A stretch of 64,000 nucleotides of DNA from Asaia bogorensis (GCA_943333505.2 CALQTN020000002.1:62001-126000); one strand, 5' to 3'. Positions 17,719-27,308 are shown, counted from the stretch's first letter. Notes: a model not told the origin generated them from the sequence alone. Made by a program: numbers and translations.

Positions 17719-18102
17719 CTACGCCGGGGTATACACCCAGACCTGCGGCCCGCCTTCAACCTTCTGCCAGGCGAGCTTCACAGCCTGCCCACAGGAAAGC
17801 TTGGTCGGATCGCAATCGACGATGTTGGTCAGCACCGTCACGCCTTCGGCCAGCGTTACGTAAGCGATGGTAAACGGTTCTGGCGCGCGCGGCATGTGGC
17901 TCCAGCTATAGATCGTGCCGGTGCCCTTGCTCGGGACCAGTTCGATCTCATCGCTGAAGCAATGCGGGCACAGCGACCGCGGATACCAGTGCGACTTCCC
18001 GCAGGATTTGCACTTGGGAACCATCAGGGTGCCGGCTTCGGCGGCGGCCCAGAAGGCCGCGTTTTCCGCGCTGGGGACGGATGGGAACATTTTGCGTGCC
18101 AT
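17719..18102 (-). CDS. DUF35-type zinc ribbon/OB-fold protein
   Basis: A 127-residue protein. The N-terminal rubredoxin-like zinc ribbon has two CxxC pairs (PKCKSCGK and SLCPHCFSD), followed by an OB-fold that starts GTGTIYSWSHMPR. DUF35 proteins nearly always pair with a thiolase-fold protein and form a complex with it, as in Ltp2-ChsH2 of steroid side-chain breakdown and related acyl-CoA enzymes. The thiolase-fold partner lies 5 bp upstream here. Confidence 0.88.
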   Translation of the reverse strand: MARKMFPSVPSAENAAFWAAAEAGTLMVPKCKSCGKSHWYPRSLCPHCFSDEIELVPSKGTGTIYSWSHMPRAPEPFTIAYVTLAEGVTVLTNIVDCDPTKLSCGQAVKLAWQKVEGGPQVWVYTPA

Positions 18103-18107
18103 GGTGA

Positions 18108-19280
18108 TTACTCGCGCTCCATGATGAGTGTGGCTGAGCCGTGGCGGGTGCCGAGCATGCCGCCTGTGCCGTGGGCAAGGGCGATGTCGCAGTTCGGAAC
18201 CTGGACTTTCGGATGGGCTTCGCCGCGCAGCTGGCGCACCGCTTCGATCACCTTGGTGATGCCGCCGCGATTGGCCGGATGGTTGTTGCAGAGGCCGCCG
18301 CCATCGGTGTTGAACGGCAGCTTGCCGACGCCCGAAATCAGATTGCCGTCGGAGACGAACTTGCCGCCCTGACCGCGGGCGCAGAACCCGAGATCTTCCA
18401 ACTGCATCAGCACGGTGATCGTGAAGCTGTCATAGATCGAGGCGTATTTGATGTCGGTCGGTTTGACGCCCGATTCGGCCCATGCCGCTGCGCCCGAGCG
18501 CACCGCGCCGGAATAGGTCAGATCGACCATGCCGCCGAGCTGGCCTTTGGGCGACTCGCCCGCGCCGATCAACTTCACCAGCGGCCGTTTCAGGCTTTTG
18601 GCGATTTCTGGCGAGGTCACGATCAACGCGCCGCCGCCATCGGAAATCACGCAGCAATCGAGGCGATGCAGCGGGGTTGCCACCATCGGCGAGTTCACCA
18701 CGTCTTCGACCGTCACCACGTCACGCAGCATGGCGTGTTCGTTGTGCTGGGCGTGATGCGATGCGGCGACCTTGATCCAGGCGAGTTGTTCGCTGGTGGT
18801 GCCGTATTCGTACATGTGGCGGGCGGCGACCATGGCGTAGCCGTTGCCGGTCACGGCCGCGTATTGCTGCTCGAACTGGGTGTCGGGGACCAGCGGGTTG
18901 CCGGCGCGCGGCGCGGTGCCGGTGGCCTGGCCTTCGCTGCGCGGACGACCGGCGAGGGTGATGAGCACAACGCTGGCGCGGCCCAGTGCGATCGCCTGGG
19001 CGGCATGGGCGACATGCAGGAGGTAGGACGACCCACCGACATCGGTCGAGTCCATGAAGCGGATCTTGGTCAGGTTCATGTAGTCGATCATGTTGATCGG
19101 ACCCATGCCTGGCGCGTCGCCGGCGCAGATGTAGCCGTCGATGTCGTCCTTGGTCAGACCGGCATCGAGCAGCGCGCCTTTGGCGCATTCGGCGTGCAAT
19201 TGCGCGACGGATTTATCCGGCGCCTTGCGCGTCGGGTGCTCGTAGGCCCCGACAATATAGGCTTTCCCTTTGATGCTCAT
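18108..19280 (-). CDS. thiolase-fold (SCP-x/Ltp2-like) protein
   Basis: A 390-residue thiolase superfamily protein. N-terminus KGKAYIVGAYEHPTR, central DSTDVGGSSYLLHVAHAAQA at the place where true thiolases carry the nucleophilic cysteine, NHPANRGGITKVIEA near residue 320, and ALAHGTGGMLGTRH at the end. Both catalytic cysteines of acetyl-CoA acetyltransferases appear to be missing. Together with the DUF35 partner this points to the Ltp2-like retro-aldolase/lipid-transfer group rather than a classical thiolase. It is the first gene of the minus-strand run and its promoter should lie in 19281-19415, shared with the divergent deacetylase. Confidence 0.85.
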   Translation of the reverse strand: MSIKGKAYIVGAYEHPTRKAPDKSVAQLHAECAKGALLDAGLTKDDIDGYICAGDAPGMGPINMIDYMNLTKIRFMDSTDVGGSSYLLHVAHAAQAIALGRASVVLITLAGRPRSEGQATGTAPRAGNPLVPDTQFEQQYAAVTGNGYAMVAARHMYEYGTTSEQLAWIKVAASHHAQHNEHAMLRDVVTVEDVVNSPMVATPLHRLDCCVISDGGGALIVTSPEIAKSLKRPLVKLIGAGESPKGQLGGMVDLTYSGAVRSGAAAWAESGVKPTDIKYASIYDSFTITVLMQLEDLGFCARGQGGKFVSDGNLISGVGKLPFNTDGGGLCNNHPANRGGITKVIEAVRQLRGEAHPKVQVPNCDIALAHGTGGMLGTRHGSATLIMERE

Positions 19281-19415
19281 GGCGTTTCCCTCTCCTCGGC
19301 CGTGACGACCGGAATTTGACTGGTAAAGTTTCTGTCACAAGCGCCGGCTTGGCAAGCGCCCCACAACCTTGGATGCTGCATGCCAGTTGCGACATGCATT
19401 ACCAAGGAGTCCCGC

Positions 19416-20270
19416 ATGGCTGATTTATTTGTCTGCCTCACTTTTGACCACGACAATGTGTCGGGGCAGATCTCGCGCGGCAACACCACGCCCACCGCTA
19501 TCAGCCGGGGCGATTTCGGCATCCCGGCCACCCAGCGCATCCTGCGGCTGCTGAATGCCGAGCGCATTCCGGCGACATTCTTCATCCCCGGCCACACCAT
19601 CGAAAGCTATCCGTCCTGCGTTGCGGCCGTCCACGCCGCCGGCCACGAGATCGGTCACCATGGCTGGACCCATCGCGTGCCCTCGACCCTGGGCGCCGAG
19701 GGCGAGGAACAGGAATTGCTGCGCGGCATCGAAAGCATCGTCAAACTGACCGGACGAGCGCCGCGCGGCTATCGGTCGCCGTCATGGGACCTCAGCCCGC
19801 ACAGCATCGATCTGCTGATCAAGCACGGGTTTGTGTACGACAGCTCGATGATGGGGCATGACTACATCCCCTATCAGGCGCGCCAGGGCGATGAGATCAG
19901 CCTGTTGGAGCCGATGAAGTTCGGGCCCGATTCGCCCTTGATCGAAATGCCGATTTCCTGGGCGTTGGATGATTTCCCGCATTTCGAATACACACGGTCG
20001 GATGCCGGCATCCTGCCTGGTGGGTCCAATGCGCGGTTGGTGATCGAGAACTTCATCAACGAATTCAAGTATATGAAGAAATACTACGACTGGGGTGTGC
20101 TGACCTACACCTTCCACCCGCATGTTATCGGACGGGGCCATCGGATGTTCATGTTCGAGCATATGATTGAGGTGCTGCGCGCCGAAGGGGCACAGTTCGT
20201 GACCATGGAAACCGCGGTGGACGCTTATCGTGCGAAGTTCCCCAATGGGGTTTCGTTGCGCGGAGGCTAG
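19416..20270 (+). CDS. polysaccharide deacetylase (NodB/PuuE-like)
   Basis: About 284 residues. Start ATG 19416 (MADLFVCLTFDHDN) follows AAGGAG by a proper spacing. NodB-fold motifs are LTFDHD (metal site), HEIGHHGWTHR near residue 80 with the HxxxH pair, and GYRSPSWDLSPH. The family includes peptidoglycan/chitin deacetylases and PuuE-type allantoinases. No signal peptide is seen, which leans towards a cytoplasmic PuuE-like amidohydrolase. It is divergent from the thiolase-fold gene and followed by a family A element. Confidence 0.82.
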   Translation: MADLFVCLTFDHDNVSGQISRGNTTPTAISRGDFGIPATQRILRLLNAERIPATFFIPGHTIESYPSCVAAVHAAGHEIGHHGWTHRVPSTLGAEGEEQELLRGIESIVKLTGRAPRGYRSPSWDLSPHSIDLLIKHGFVYDSSMMGHDYIPYQARQGDEISLLEPMKFGPDSPLIEMPISWALDDFPHFEYTRSDAGILPGGSNARLVIENFINEFKYMKKYYDWGVLTYTFHPHVIGRGHRMFMFEHMIEVLRAEGAQFVTMETAVDAYRAKFPNGVSLRGG

Positions 20271-20285
20271 GGGACGAAAGGTCTT

Positions 20286-20432
20286 CTGCGTTTGAAAACA
20301 AAGAAGAAAAAACCCTCACTATTTTGTTGCCGTTGGCGTGGGACCACGGTCCGTGGGTTCGCCAACGGCAACACATCATCAAAAAGTTTTTTTGGTTCTT
20401 TTTGTTCACAAAAAGAACTGCTTAACTTCCCT
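20286..20432. repeat. composite palindromic element, family A
   Basis: A central 13-bp perfect stem (20326-20338 GTTGCCGTTGGCG with 20360-20372) lies between AACAAAGAAGAAAAAACC on the left and a right-hand hairpin GTTCTTTTTGTTCACAAAAAGAAC. It fills most of the space between the deacetylase and the next solute-binding protein and probably stops transcription from the former. Confidence 0.8.
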
Positions 20433-20480
20433 TGCGATTTTGCCCTATCCTGTTGGCAATACATAAAAGGGAGCCAAGCC

Positions 20481-21800
20481 ATGATCCGTCGCCGCCACCT
20501 TCTGGCCGCCAGTGCCGGTCTGCTCGCCGCGCCTGCCATCGTTGAACGCGCCAATGCGCAGAGCAAGTTCGACTGGAAGCAGGCCAAGGGCACCAAGCTC
20601 GAAATCAATTTCGGCAAGCACCCATCCGCCGACGTCATGCAGGGGCGGCAAAAGGAATTCGAGGAACTGACCGGCATCAAGGTCGGGTCGGAGCAGATCC
20701 CCGAACAGCAGCAGCGTCCGAAAGTAGCGATGGAGCTGAGCACCGGGCGGCCGAGCTTCGATGCGGTGACGATTTCGCTGCACGTGCAGAAGAAGCTGGT
20801 CGAGAAGGGCAAGTGGATGGTCGATCTGCGGCCGTTCATCAAGGACCCGAGCAAAACCAACCCGGATTTCGACTTCGCTGATTTTTCGCCGGCGGCGTTG
20901 GCCTATGGCACGGCGGCCGACGGCACCTTGCATACGCTGACCCATCTGCCCGATTTCTGGATGGTTTATTACAACAAGGCGCTTTTCGCGCAGAAGGGAC
21001 TGACTTTCCCGAAAACCATGGACGAAATGCTGGTGACCGCGCGGGCGCTGACCGACAAGTCCAAAGGCACCTACGGGTTCGTCGCGCGCGGGCAGAAGAA
21101 TGCCAATCTGCCGGTGTTCACCCAGATTTTGCTTGGGATGGGCAAGGAAACCTTGTCGGCGGATGGCAAGACTTTGCTGATGGACACGCCGGAAGCGATC
21201 TGGGCGGCGGAGCTTTATGCCAAGCTGATGCGCGAAACCGCACCGCCCGGCAGCATCGGGTTTAATTGGAATGAGTGCCAGACCAGCTTCAGCCAGGGCA
21301 ATATCGGCATGTGGCTCGACGGGATCGGGTTCTCGGCGCCGCTGGTCGATCCGACCAAATCCAAAGTCAGCAAGGATGTCGGCTTCGCGCCGATGCCGGC
21401 CGGGCCGAAGGCGCAGCATTCAGCGATGTTCTGTTCGGGGTTCAGCATTCCTGCCGCCAGCAAGAACCAGTTGGGCGCCTGGCTTTATCTGCAATGGGCA
21501 ACCAACAAGTCGCTGTCGGGGGAAATCCTCAGCAAGGGCGCCGGCATGCCGGGGCGGTCGAGCCCGTTCAGCGACGACGCGATCCGCAAGGCCAGTGCGT
21601 TCCCCGGTGAGTGGTTCGATTGCGCGCTGGCCTGCCAAAAGATCGTGCGGGCGGGGCTGCCAGAGATTATCGCGGTGACCGAATTCCGCGATGTGTTCGG
21701 GGTGGCGCTGACCAATATGATCTCGGGCGCGGATGCGTCGGCGGAGCTGAAGAAGGCGATGGCCGCGTTCAAGCCGGTGTTGGACAAGGAAAACGCGTAG
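20481..21800 (+). CDS. extracellular solute-binding protein
   Basis: A 439-residue family 1 type binding protein. ATG 20481 follows AAAGGGAG. The N-terminus is a twin-arginine signal (MIRRRHLLAASAGLLAAPA) with cleavage near RANAQ. Mature features include DFWMVYYNKALFAQKGL and FSQGNIGMWLDGIGFSAP. No permease or ATPase gene follows, so it is an orphan binding protein or works with an importer encoded elsewhere, perhaps the one at 9.7-14.1 kb. The frame upstream of 20481 is part of the repeat and was left out. Confidence 0.85.
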   Translation: MIRRRHLLAASAGLLAAPAIVERANAQSKFDWKQAKGTKLEINFGKHPSADVMQGRQKEFEELTGIKVGSEQIPEQQQRPKVAMELSTGRPSFDAVTISLHVQKKLVEKGKWMVDLRPFIKDPSKTNPDFDFADFSPAALAYGTAADGTLHTLTHLPDFWMVYYNKALFAQKGLTFPKTMDEMLVTARALTDKSKGTYGFVARGQKNANLPVFTQILLGMGKETLSADGKTLLMDTPEAIWAAELYAKLMRETAPPGSIGFNWNECQTSFSQGNIGMWLDGIGFSAPLVDPTKSKVSKDVGFAPMPAGPKAQHSAMFCSGFSIPAASKNQLGAWLYLQWATNKSLSGEILSKGAGMPGRSSPFSDDAIRKASAFPGEWFDCALACQKIVRAGLPEIIAVTEFRDVFGVALTNMISGADASAELKKAMAAFKPVLDKENA

Positions 21801-21884
21801 TTTGCGGGCGGGGTGGGGGGCGCGCGGCGCCCTCCACCCGGTTGGTTGAGGGGAGGGGTTTTGCTTGGGTGATGCGGGCGTGGG

Positions 21885-22262
21885 TTAGGCTAGAAGCCGG
21901 GAAATTTCGGTGACGAAGCTGGTGGCTTCTTTGATCGCCCATTGCGCTTTCTCGCTGGGCACTGGTGCCGCCAGGTAGTCTGCGGTCAGCCGCAATTCAT
22001 GAACACGGTTGAATGAACGGCCGAACTCGGCAGGGAGGTGCCCGGCTTTGACCAGATGTTGGCCAAAGCTGCCGATCAGGCCGGTGTGGGTTTTGGAGTG
22101 GCTTTGGTCTGTTCCTACGCCGGCCCATGATAGGGCAGCGATAGCGGCATCGAACATCGCGTAGTAGGCGCGGTTGGTGGCGCCGTCGGTGTCTTCGGCC
22201 TGCAACAGGATTTTGGCCGAGACGAGGGCTTAATGGGCCTTTTCTATGCCAATCGGTGTCAT
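21885..22262 (-). pseudogene. HEPN-domain gene interrupted by a nonsense codon
   Basis: The minus strand reads MTPIGIEKAH, then TAA (22232-22230), then in the same frame ALVSAKILLQAEDTDGATNR and a typical HEPN body (RAYYAMFDAAIAAL, RTADYLAA-like end). One base change from CAA or GAA would explain the stop. A short product might still start at the TTG at 22205. HEPN proteins of this type usually pair with an MNT nucleotidyltransferase as a toxin-antitoxin unit, but no MNT gene is seen next to it. The HEPN active RxxxxH motif is not clear in what remains. Confidence 0.75.
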
Positions 22263-22379
22263 CCAAACCTGATCAAGTCGCGGGCGATGCTTTTGATGAG
22301 GCTCGGCTTCCTTTCATATTTTCAGGTCCTCTATCTTCGGTGCGGTGATTGAGGACGGCGATATGTCAGAAGGGGGATT

Positions 22380-22514
22380 GTGGCGAAAATTCAAAGCCTG
22401 GGGCGTTTGATCAGCGAAATGCAGGCGGTGGCGCGGAGGGAGGTGGCGGACCTTGCTGATGCGGCGGCGGTGCGTGCATCCTCGGCCGAGGCAGTGTTTC
22501 GGCTTCGACTTTGA
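22380..22514 (+). CDS. possible 44-residue open frame, or gene remnant
   Basis: The 360 bases between the HEPN remnant and the orphan cassette hold one short frame starting at GTG 22380 after GAAGGGGG. It reads VAKIQSLGRLISEMQAV onward and ends RLRL. It is charged and probably helical, and matches no family I recognise. It could equally be debris left by the same events that broke the HEPN gene. Confidence 0.3.
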   Translation: MAKIQSLGRLISEMQAVARREVADLADAAAVRASSAEAVFRLRL

Positions 22515-22622
22515 GGGGCGACGAGATGGTGCGTGCGGCCCTGGACTGCGACGGCTTCGCTTCGAAGCGACAAAAAGTTAGTTTAACTTGACATTTCTGA
22601 TCGAGTTAGTTAATTTCACGAC

Positions 22623-23129
22623 ATGAAGCAATTTTCCCTCGTCCTCATTGATCTGCGCGCCGCGATTGCGGTTGTGGCGGCGCGTGAGCGGGGGCTTTCG
22701 GCGTTGTTGTTGATTGTCTGGGGGCGGGTTTCCCGGGTGGCGGCGCGGATTGAGCGGTTGATGGCGCTGTGGCGGGCTGGGATTTTGCCGGTGGCGCGGG
22801 CGCCTCGGGTTGGGCGGATTGCGGTGGTCAGGGTGCGGGTTCGGACCCGGATTCCGTCTGGGCGCGGGTGGTTGGCAATTCGGGCTTGGGAGGTTCGGGC
22901 GTTCGGGTCTCAGCTTGCGCATTTGATGGCGACTGATGCGGAGTTTGCGCGGTTTCTGGCCGAGGTTCCTGCTGCGGCGCGGATGCTGCGGCCGATTTGC
23001 CGGATGGTGGCGGTGGATGCGTTGCCGGCGGTGTTGCGTAAGGTTCGGGCGCCGGTGGTTGCTGGCGGCGTGGTGGTGAGTCCGGTGGGGGTGGTGCCGG
23101 AGGTGGTTTCGCAATTTTTGGGTGGTTAG
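22623..23129 (+). CDS. orphan conserved protein, cassette copy 1
   Basis: A 168-residue protein I cannot assign to a known family. It is clearly related to the protein at 34426-34929: both share a start of the form M-x-x-F-x-L-x-L-x-DLRAA, then WGR and R-ER/FERL-ALWRAG, then a central W-L-x-x segment, VxxFGSQLAH, and RFLAEVP-A--L-RP--RM. The N-terminal third (residues 5-50) is helical and partly hydrophobic (LSALLLIVWGRVSRVAARI), so it may associate with membranes. Basic residues are rich. The upstream leader is A/T-rich (AGTTAATTTC just before the ATG) unlike its surroundings, and the 3' flank is shared with copy 2. Confidence 0.6.
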   Translation: MKQFSLVLIDLRAAIAVVAARERGLSALLLIVWGRVSRVAARIERLMALWRAGILPVARAPRVGRIAVVRVRVRTRIPSGRGWLAIRAWEVRAFGSQLAHLMATDAEFARFLAEVPAAARMLRPICRMVAVDALPAVLRKVRAPVVAGGVVVSPVGVVPEVVSQFLGG

Positions 23130-23153
23130 GCGGTGGGGTGTTTCTGCGGATTA

Positions 23154-23345
23154 ATTGTTGCTATATCGTAATTAAAATGAATAGTTTTGTGTCGTGGTGG
23201 AGATGGATTGCTTGGCAAGGGCTCGCAACGACGAGGTGGGCGGCAGCGGGCGGGGCGGGGGCGGGGGTACGGTGCCTGCCACCCCGCCAAGTCGGGACGT
23301 TTTTTTGCTTCTTTTTGTTTACAAAAAGAAGACGCTTGCCTTCCT
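23154..23345. repeat. 3' flank of the orphan cassette plus family A hairpin
   Basis: After the orphan gene come TATCGTAATT (23164-23173), the tag AGATGGATTGCTTGGCAAGG ending CGACGAGGTG (23201-23238), and a hairpin CTTCTTTTTGTTTACAAAAAGAAG with a preceding T run. The first two blocks recur in the same order behind copy 2 on the minus strand (34391-34308). The tag resembles the TTGCGAAGCAATCC type repeats widespread in bacterial genomes. Confidence 0.7.
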
Positions 23346-23348
23346 TAT

Positions 23349-24638
<1,290 letters not shown>

Positions 24639-24644
24639 GGTGTT

Positions 24645-25769
24645 CTACTCCGAAAGGGGCGCGGCGTGGCCGTCGCTTGAGAGGATGTGGGTGCAGCCGC
24701 GCGGGGAGGCGGATGCGTCGAGGGCGGCGATGGTGATGAAGCCTTGGGCACGGAGCGCGGCGGCCTGGGCGGGATCGGCACCGAAGGGCACGAAGACACG
24801 GTCGGGGGCGGAAACCGCAGGCACTGCTTGCAGGATGGCGTCGGGGTAAAGCGTGAGGCCGGTGGCGGGTTCGGTATCGCCACAGATATAGCGTCCGCCG
24901 CGGCCGAGTTCGGCCTGGCGGTCTGGGGTGTAGACCGTCATGCAGACGCCGGTGTGGTATTTGAGGCCGCGAAACTCGACCGGATCGACGGTGATGGTGA
25001 CGCCTGCCATGGATCGGGCGCGGATGGCGGCAACGGTTGCAGCGATGCGATCGGCGAGCAGTCGGGTGGCAGGTGGCAGGTCGGCGGCGGCGAGTGCCGC
25101 GAGCGCCCCGTCGGCCGGACCGGCGGCGAGCAGCAGGTCGGACAAGGTTGCAGCGAGGGGGCCGGCGCGATCGCGGACGGCGGCGATGTCCTTGCGGTCA
25201 AGTGCGCGCGTTAAAGCCGCACGACGATCGGCGGGGAAATCGGTTTCGTCGAGCAGGCTGGGCACCAAAGTCGGCATGGTGAGGTCGATCGACAGGCGGG
25301 CGATGCCGAGGGAGCGCAAGGCTTCGGCACCGACCAGAACGATTTCGGCGTCGGCCTCGGGGCTGTCATGGCCGATCAGCTCGATGCCGGCTTGCGGGAT
25401 CTGCCGGTCGGGGGCGATCTGCGACGCTTGCACGCGCAGGACCTGGCCGGCGTAGGACAGGCGCAGCGGGCGGGCGGCGACGGCGAGGCGGGTAGTGGCG
25501 ATGCGGGCGATTTGCGGGGTCATGTCCGCGCGCAGCCCCATCATCCGGCGTGTGTCGGGGTCCATCAGGCGGAAGGTCTGGTCGCCCATCGCGGCACCCG
25601 AGCCAGACAGCAGGCTGTCCTCGAATTCGATCAAAGGCGGCTTGACCCGCTGGTAGCCGTGGGAGGCGAAGCTTGCCATGAGGCGCTCGACGGCGGCGGC
25701 CTCGGTGTCGGCTTCGGGGGGGAGCAGGTCGCGGAGGCCGGAGGGGAGCAGGGCGCGGTGATCGCTCAT
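24645..25769 (-). CDS. hisZ: ATP phosphoribosyltransferase regulatory subunit
   Basis: A 374-residue class II aminoacyl-tRNA synthetase-like protein lacking tRNA charging function. Features are GLRDLLPPEAD at the start, FRLMDPDTRRMMGLRADMTPQIARIA near residue 90, and FRGLKYHTGVCMTVYTPDR near residue 270. HisZ is required by the short form HisG in histidine synthesis and senses histidine. Its start overlaps the trpE stop by 4 bp, and purA follows 6 bp later, so trpE, hisZ and purA can be one transcript. Confidence 0.93.
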   Translation of the reverse strand: MSDHRALLPSGLRDLLPPEADTEAAAVERLMASFASHGYQRVKPPLIEFEDSLLSGSGAAMGDQTFRLMDPDTRRMMGLRADMTPQIARIATTRLAVAARPLRLSYAGQVLRVQASQIAPDRQIPQAGIELIGHDSPEADAEIVLVGAEALRSLGIARLSIDLTMPTLVPSLLDETDFPADRRAALTRALDRKDIAAVRDRAGPLAATLSDLLLAAGPADGALAALAAADLPPATRLLADRIAATVAAIRARSMAGVTITVDPVEFRGLKYHTGVCMTVYTPDRQAELGRGGRYICGDTEPATGLTLYPDAILQAVPAVSAPDRVFVPFGADPAQAAALRAQGFITIAALDASASPRGCTHILSSDGHAAPLSE

Positions 25770-27301
25770 GACCGGTTAGCCCCCCGCTGATTACCACCGG
25801 GCCCGGCGGCAAAGCGCACGGCTTCCTCGGCGGCGCGCATCAGGGCGCGGGCCTTTTGGCGGGTTTCCTCGAATTCCGATGCCGGGTTGCTGTCAGCGAC
25901 GATTCCGGCACCAGCCTGGACATGCATGACACCGTCTTTGACCACCGCAGTGCGCAGACCGATGCAGGTATCCATGCTGCCATTGGCGGCGAAATAGCCG
26001 ATGCAACCGCCATAAACGCCGCGCCGATCAGGTTCGAGTTCCTCGATGATTTCCATCGCGCGCACTTTGGGGGCGCCGGACAAGGTGCCGGCGGGGAAGC
26101 CGGCGACTAGGGCGTCGAGCGCATCACGCCCTTCGTTCAACTGGCCCTGGACGTCGGACATGATGTGCATGACATGGCTGAAGCGCTCGATACCGAAGCT
26201 TTCGGTGACTTTTACAGTGCCGAGTGCCGAGACCCGACCGACATCGTTGCGTCCGAGATCGAGAAGCATGAGGTGCTCGGCGCGCTCCTTGGGATCCGCG
26301 AGGAGTTCGCGTTCAAGGGCCTGATCTTCCTCGTGGGTTTCGCCGCGGCGACGGGTGCCGGCGAGCGGGCGGATGGTGACGATGTTGTCGCGCAGGCGAA
26401 CCAGGATTTCGGGCGAACTGCACACGACAGAGAAGCCGCCCATGTCGAGAAACACCAGGAATGGCGCGGGGTTGACCCGACGCAGCGCGCGGTAGAGTGA
26501 AAACGGGGGCAGAGCGAAGGGGATTGAAAAACGCTGGCTCAACACCACTTGGAAGACATCACCGCTAGCTACGTATTCCTTCGCGGTATCGATCGCGGCA
26601 AGGAAGCCGGCCTCGGTGAAGTTTGACGCCGGCTCGGCAACCGGCGGCAAGGCCACAGGCGGTAAGGCGCGGGGAACTGGGCGGGCGAGGGCAGCCTCGG
26701 CATTGGCCAACCGGTCATGGGCCGCTTCCCATGCCTGGGTTGCGGTTACCCCTTGGCGTGGATAGACCGGAGCTGCAAGCGTCAGCAAATCGTTCACGTT
26801 GTCGAAGACAGCAAAAAGGCTGGGGCGGCCCATAACCGCCTCGGGAATGCCCATCTTGTCGATGTTCTTCGCGGGTAGTCGCTCCATCTGCCGCACCATG
26901 TCGTAGCCGAGATAGCCCATCAATCCGCCGCACATTGGGGGCAGGCCATCGGGTAATTCCATCCGGCATTCGGCGATCAGCGCGCGCAGGCTTTCGAGTG
27001 GTGGGCGGGTATCGGGGACATAGGCAAAGGGTGCGGCACGAGCGTCGCGGTTCAGTTCAGCGATGCCGTCGCGGCAGCGCCAGATCAAATCGGGGTCTAG
27101 TCCGATGATCGAATAGCGGCCACGGGCAGCACCGCCTTCGACCGATTCGAGGAGAAAAGAATTGGGCTTGCCGTCGCCTAGCTTGAGGAAGGCGGCAACT
27201 GGGGTTTCGAGGTCGGCGACGGTCCGCGACCACAGCATGCGCCCATGACCTGCGTCGTAGGCGCTACGAAAGGCGGCGAAATTCGGGTTGGAACTGTCCA
27301 T
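25766..27301 (-). CDS. trpE: anthranilate synthase component I
   Basis: About 511 residues from ATG 27301 (MDSSNPNFAAFRSAYDAG); the frame continues 72 codons further but that part lies inside the preceding gene. Chorismate-binding motifs are visible: IRPLAGTRRRGETHEED near residue 320, LLDLGRNDVGRVS, and FPAGTLSGAPKVRAMEIIEELE, plus GCIGYFAANGSMDTCI. It makes anthranilate for tryptophan synthesis together with TrpG, not present here. It starts 7 bp after the peptidyl-prolyl isomerase gene. Confidence 0.96.
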   Translation of the reverse strand: MDSSNPNFAAFRSAYDAGHGRMLWSRTVADLETPVAAFLKLGDGKPNSFLLESVEGGAARGRYSIIGLDPDLIWRCRDGIAELNRDARAAPFAYVPDTRPPLESLRALIAECRMELPDGLPPMCGGLMGYLGYDMVRQMERLPAKNIDKMGIPEAVMGRPSLFAVFDNVNDLLTLAAPVYPRQGVTATQAWEAAHDRLANAEAALARPVPRALPPVALPPVAEPASNFTEAGFLAAIDTAKEYVASGDVFQVVLSQRFSIPFALPPFSLYRALRRVNPAPFLVFLDMGGFSVVCSSPEILVRLRDNIVTIRPLAGTRRRGETHEEDQALERELLADPKERAEHLMLLDLGRNDVGRVSALGTVKVTESFGIERFSHVMHIMSDVQGQLNEGRDALDALVAGFPAGTLSGAPKVRAMEIIEELEPDRRGVYGGCIGYFAANGSMDTCIGLRTAVVKDGVMHVQAGAGIVADSNPASEFEETRQKARALMRAAEEAVRFAAGPGGNQRGANRS

Positions 27302-27308
27302 GTCCGGC

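Noticed and set aside
22391-22573. Minus-strand 60-codon frame between the HEPN remnant and the orphan gene
   Set aside because: No ribosome binding site and no similarity; it overlaps the slightly better plus-strand frame at 22380.
22578-23114. Minus-strand 178-codon frame opposite orphan copy 1
   Set aside because: Its product is low-complexity Arg/Pro/His/Asn, and only the plus-strand reading is conserved in copy 2.
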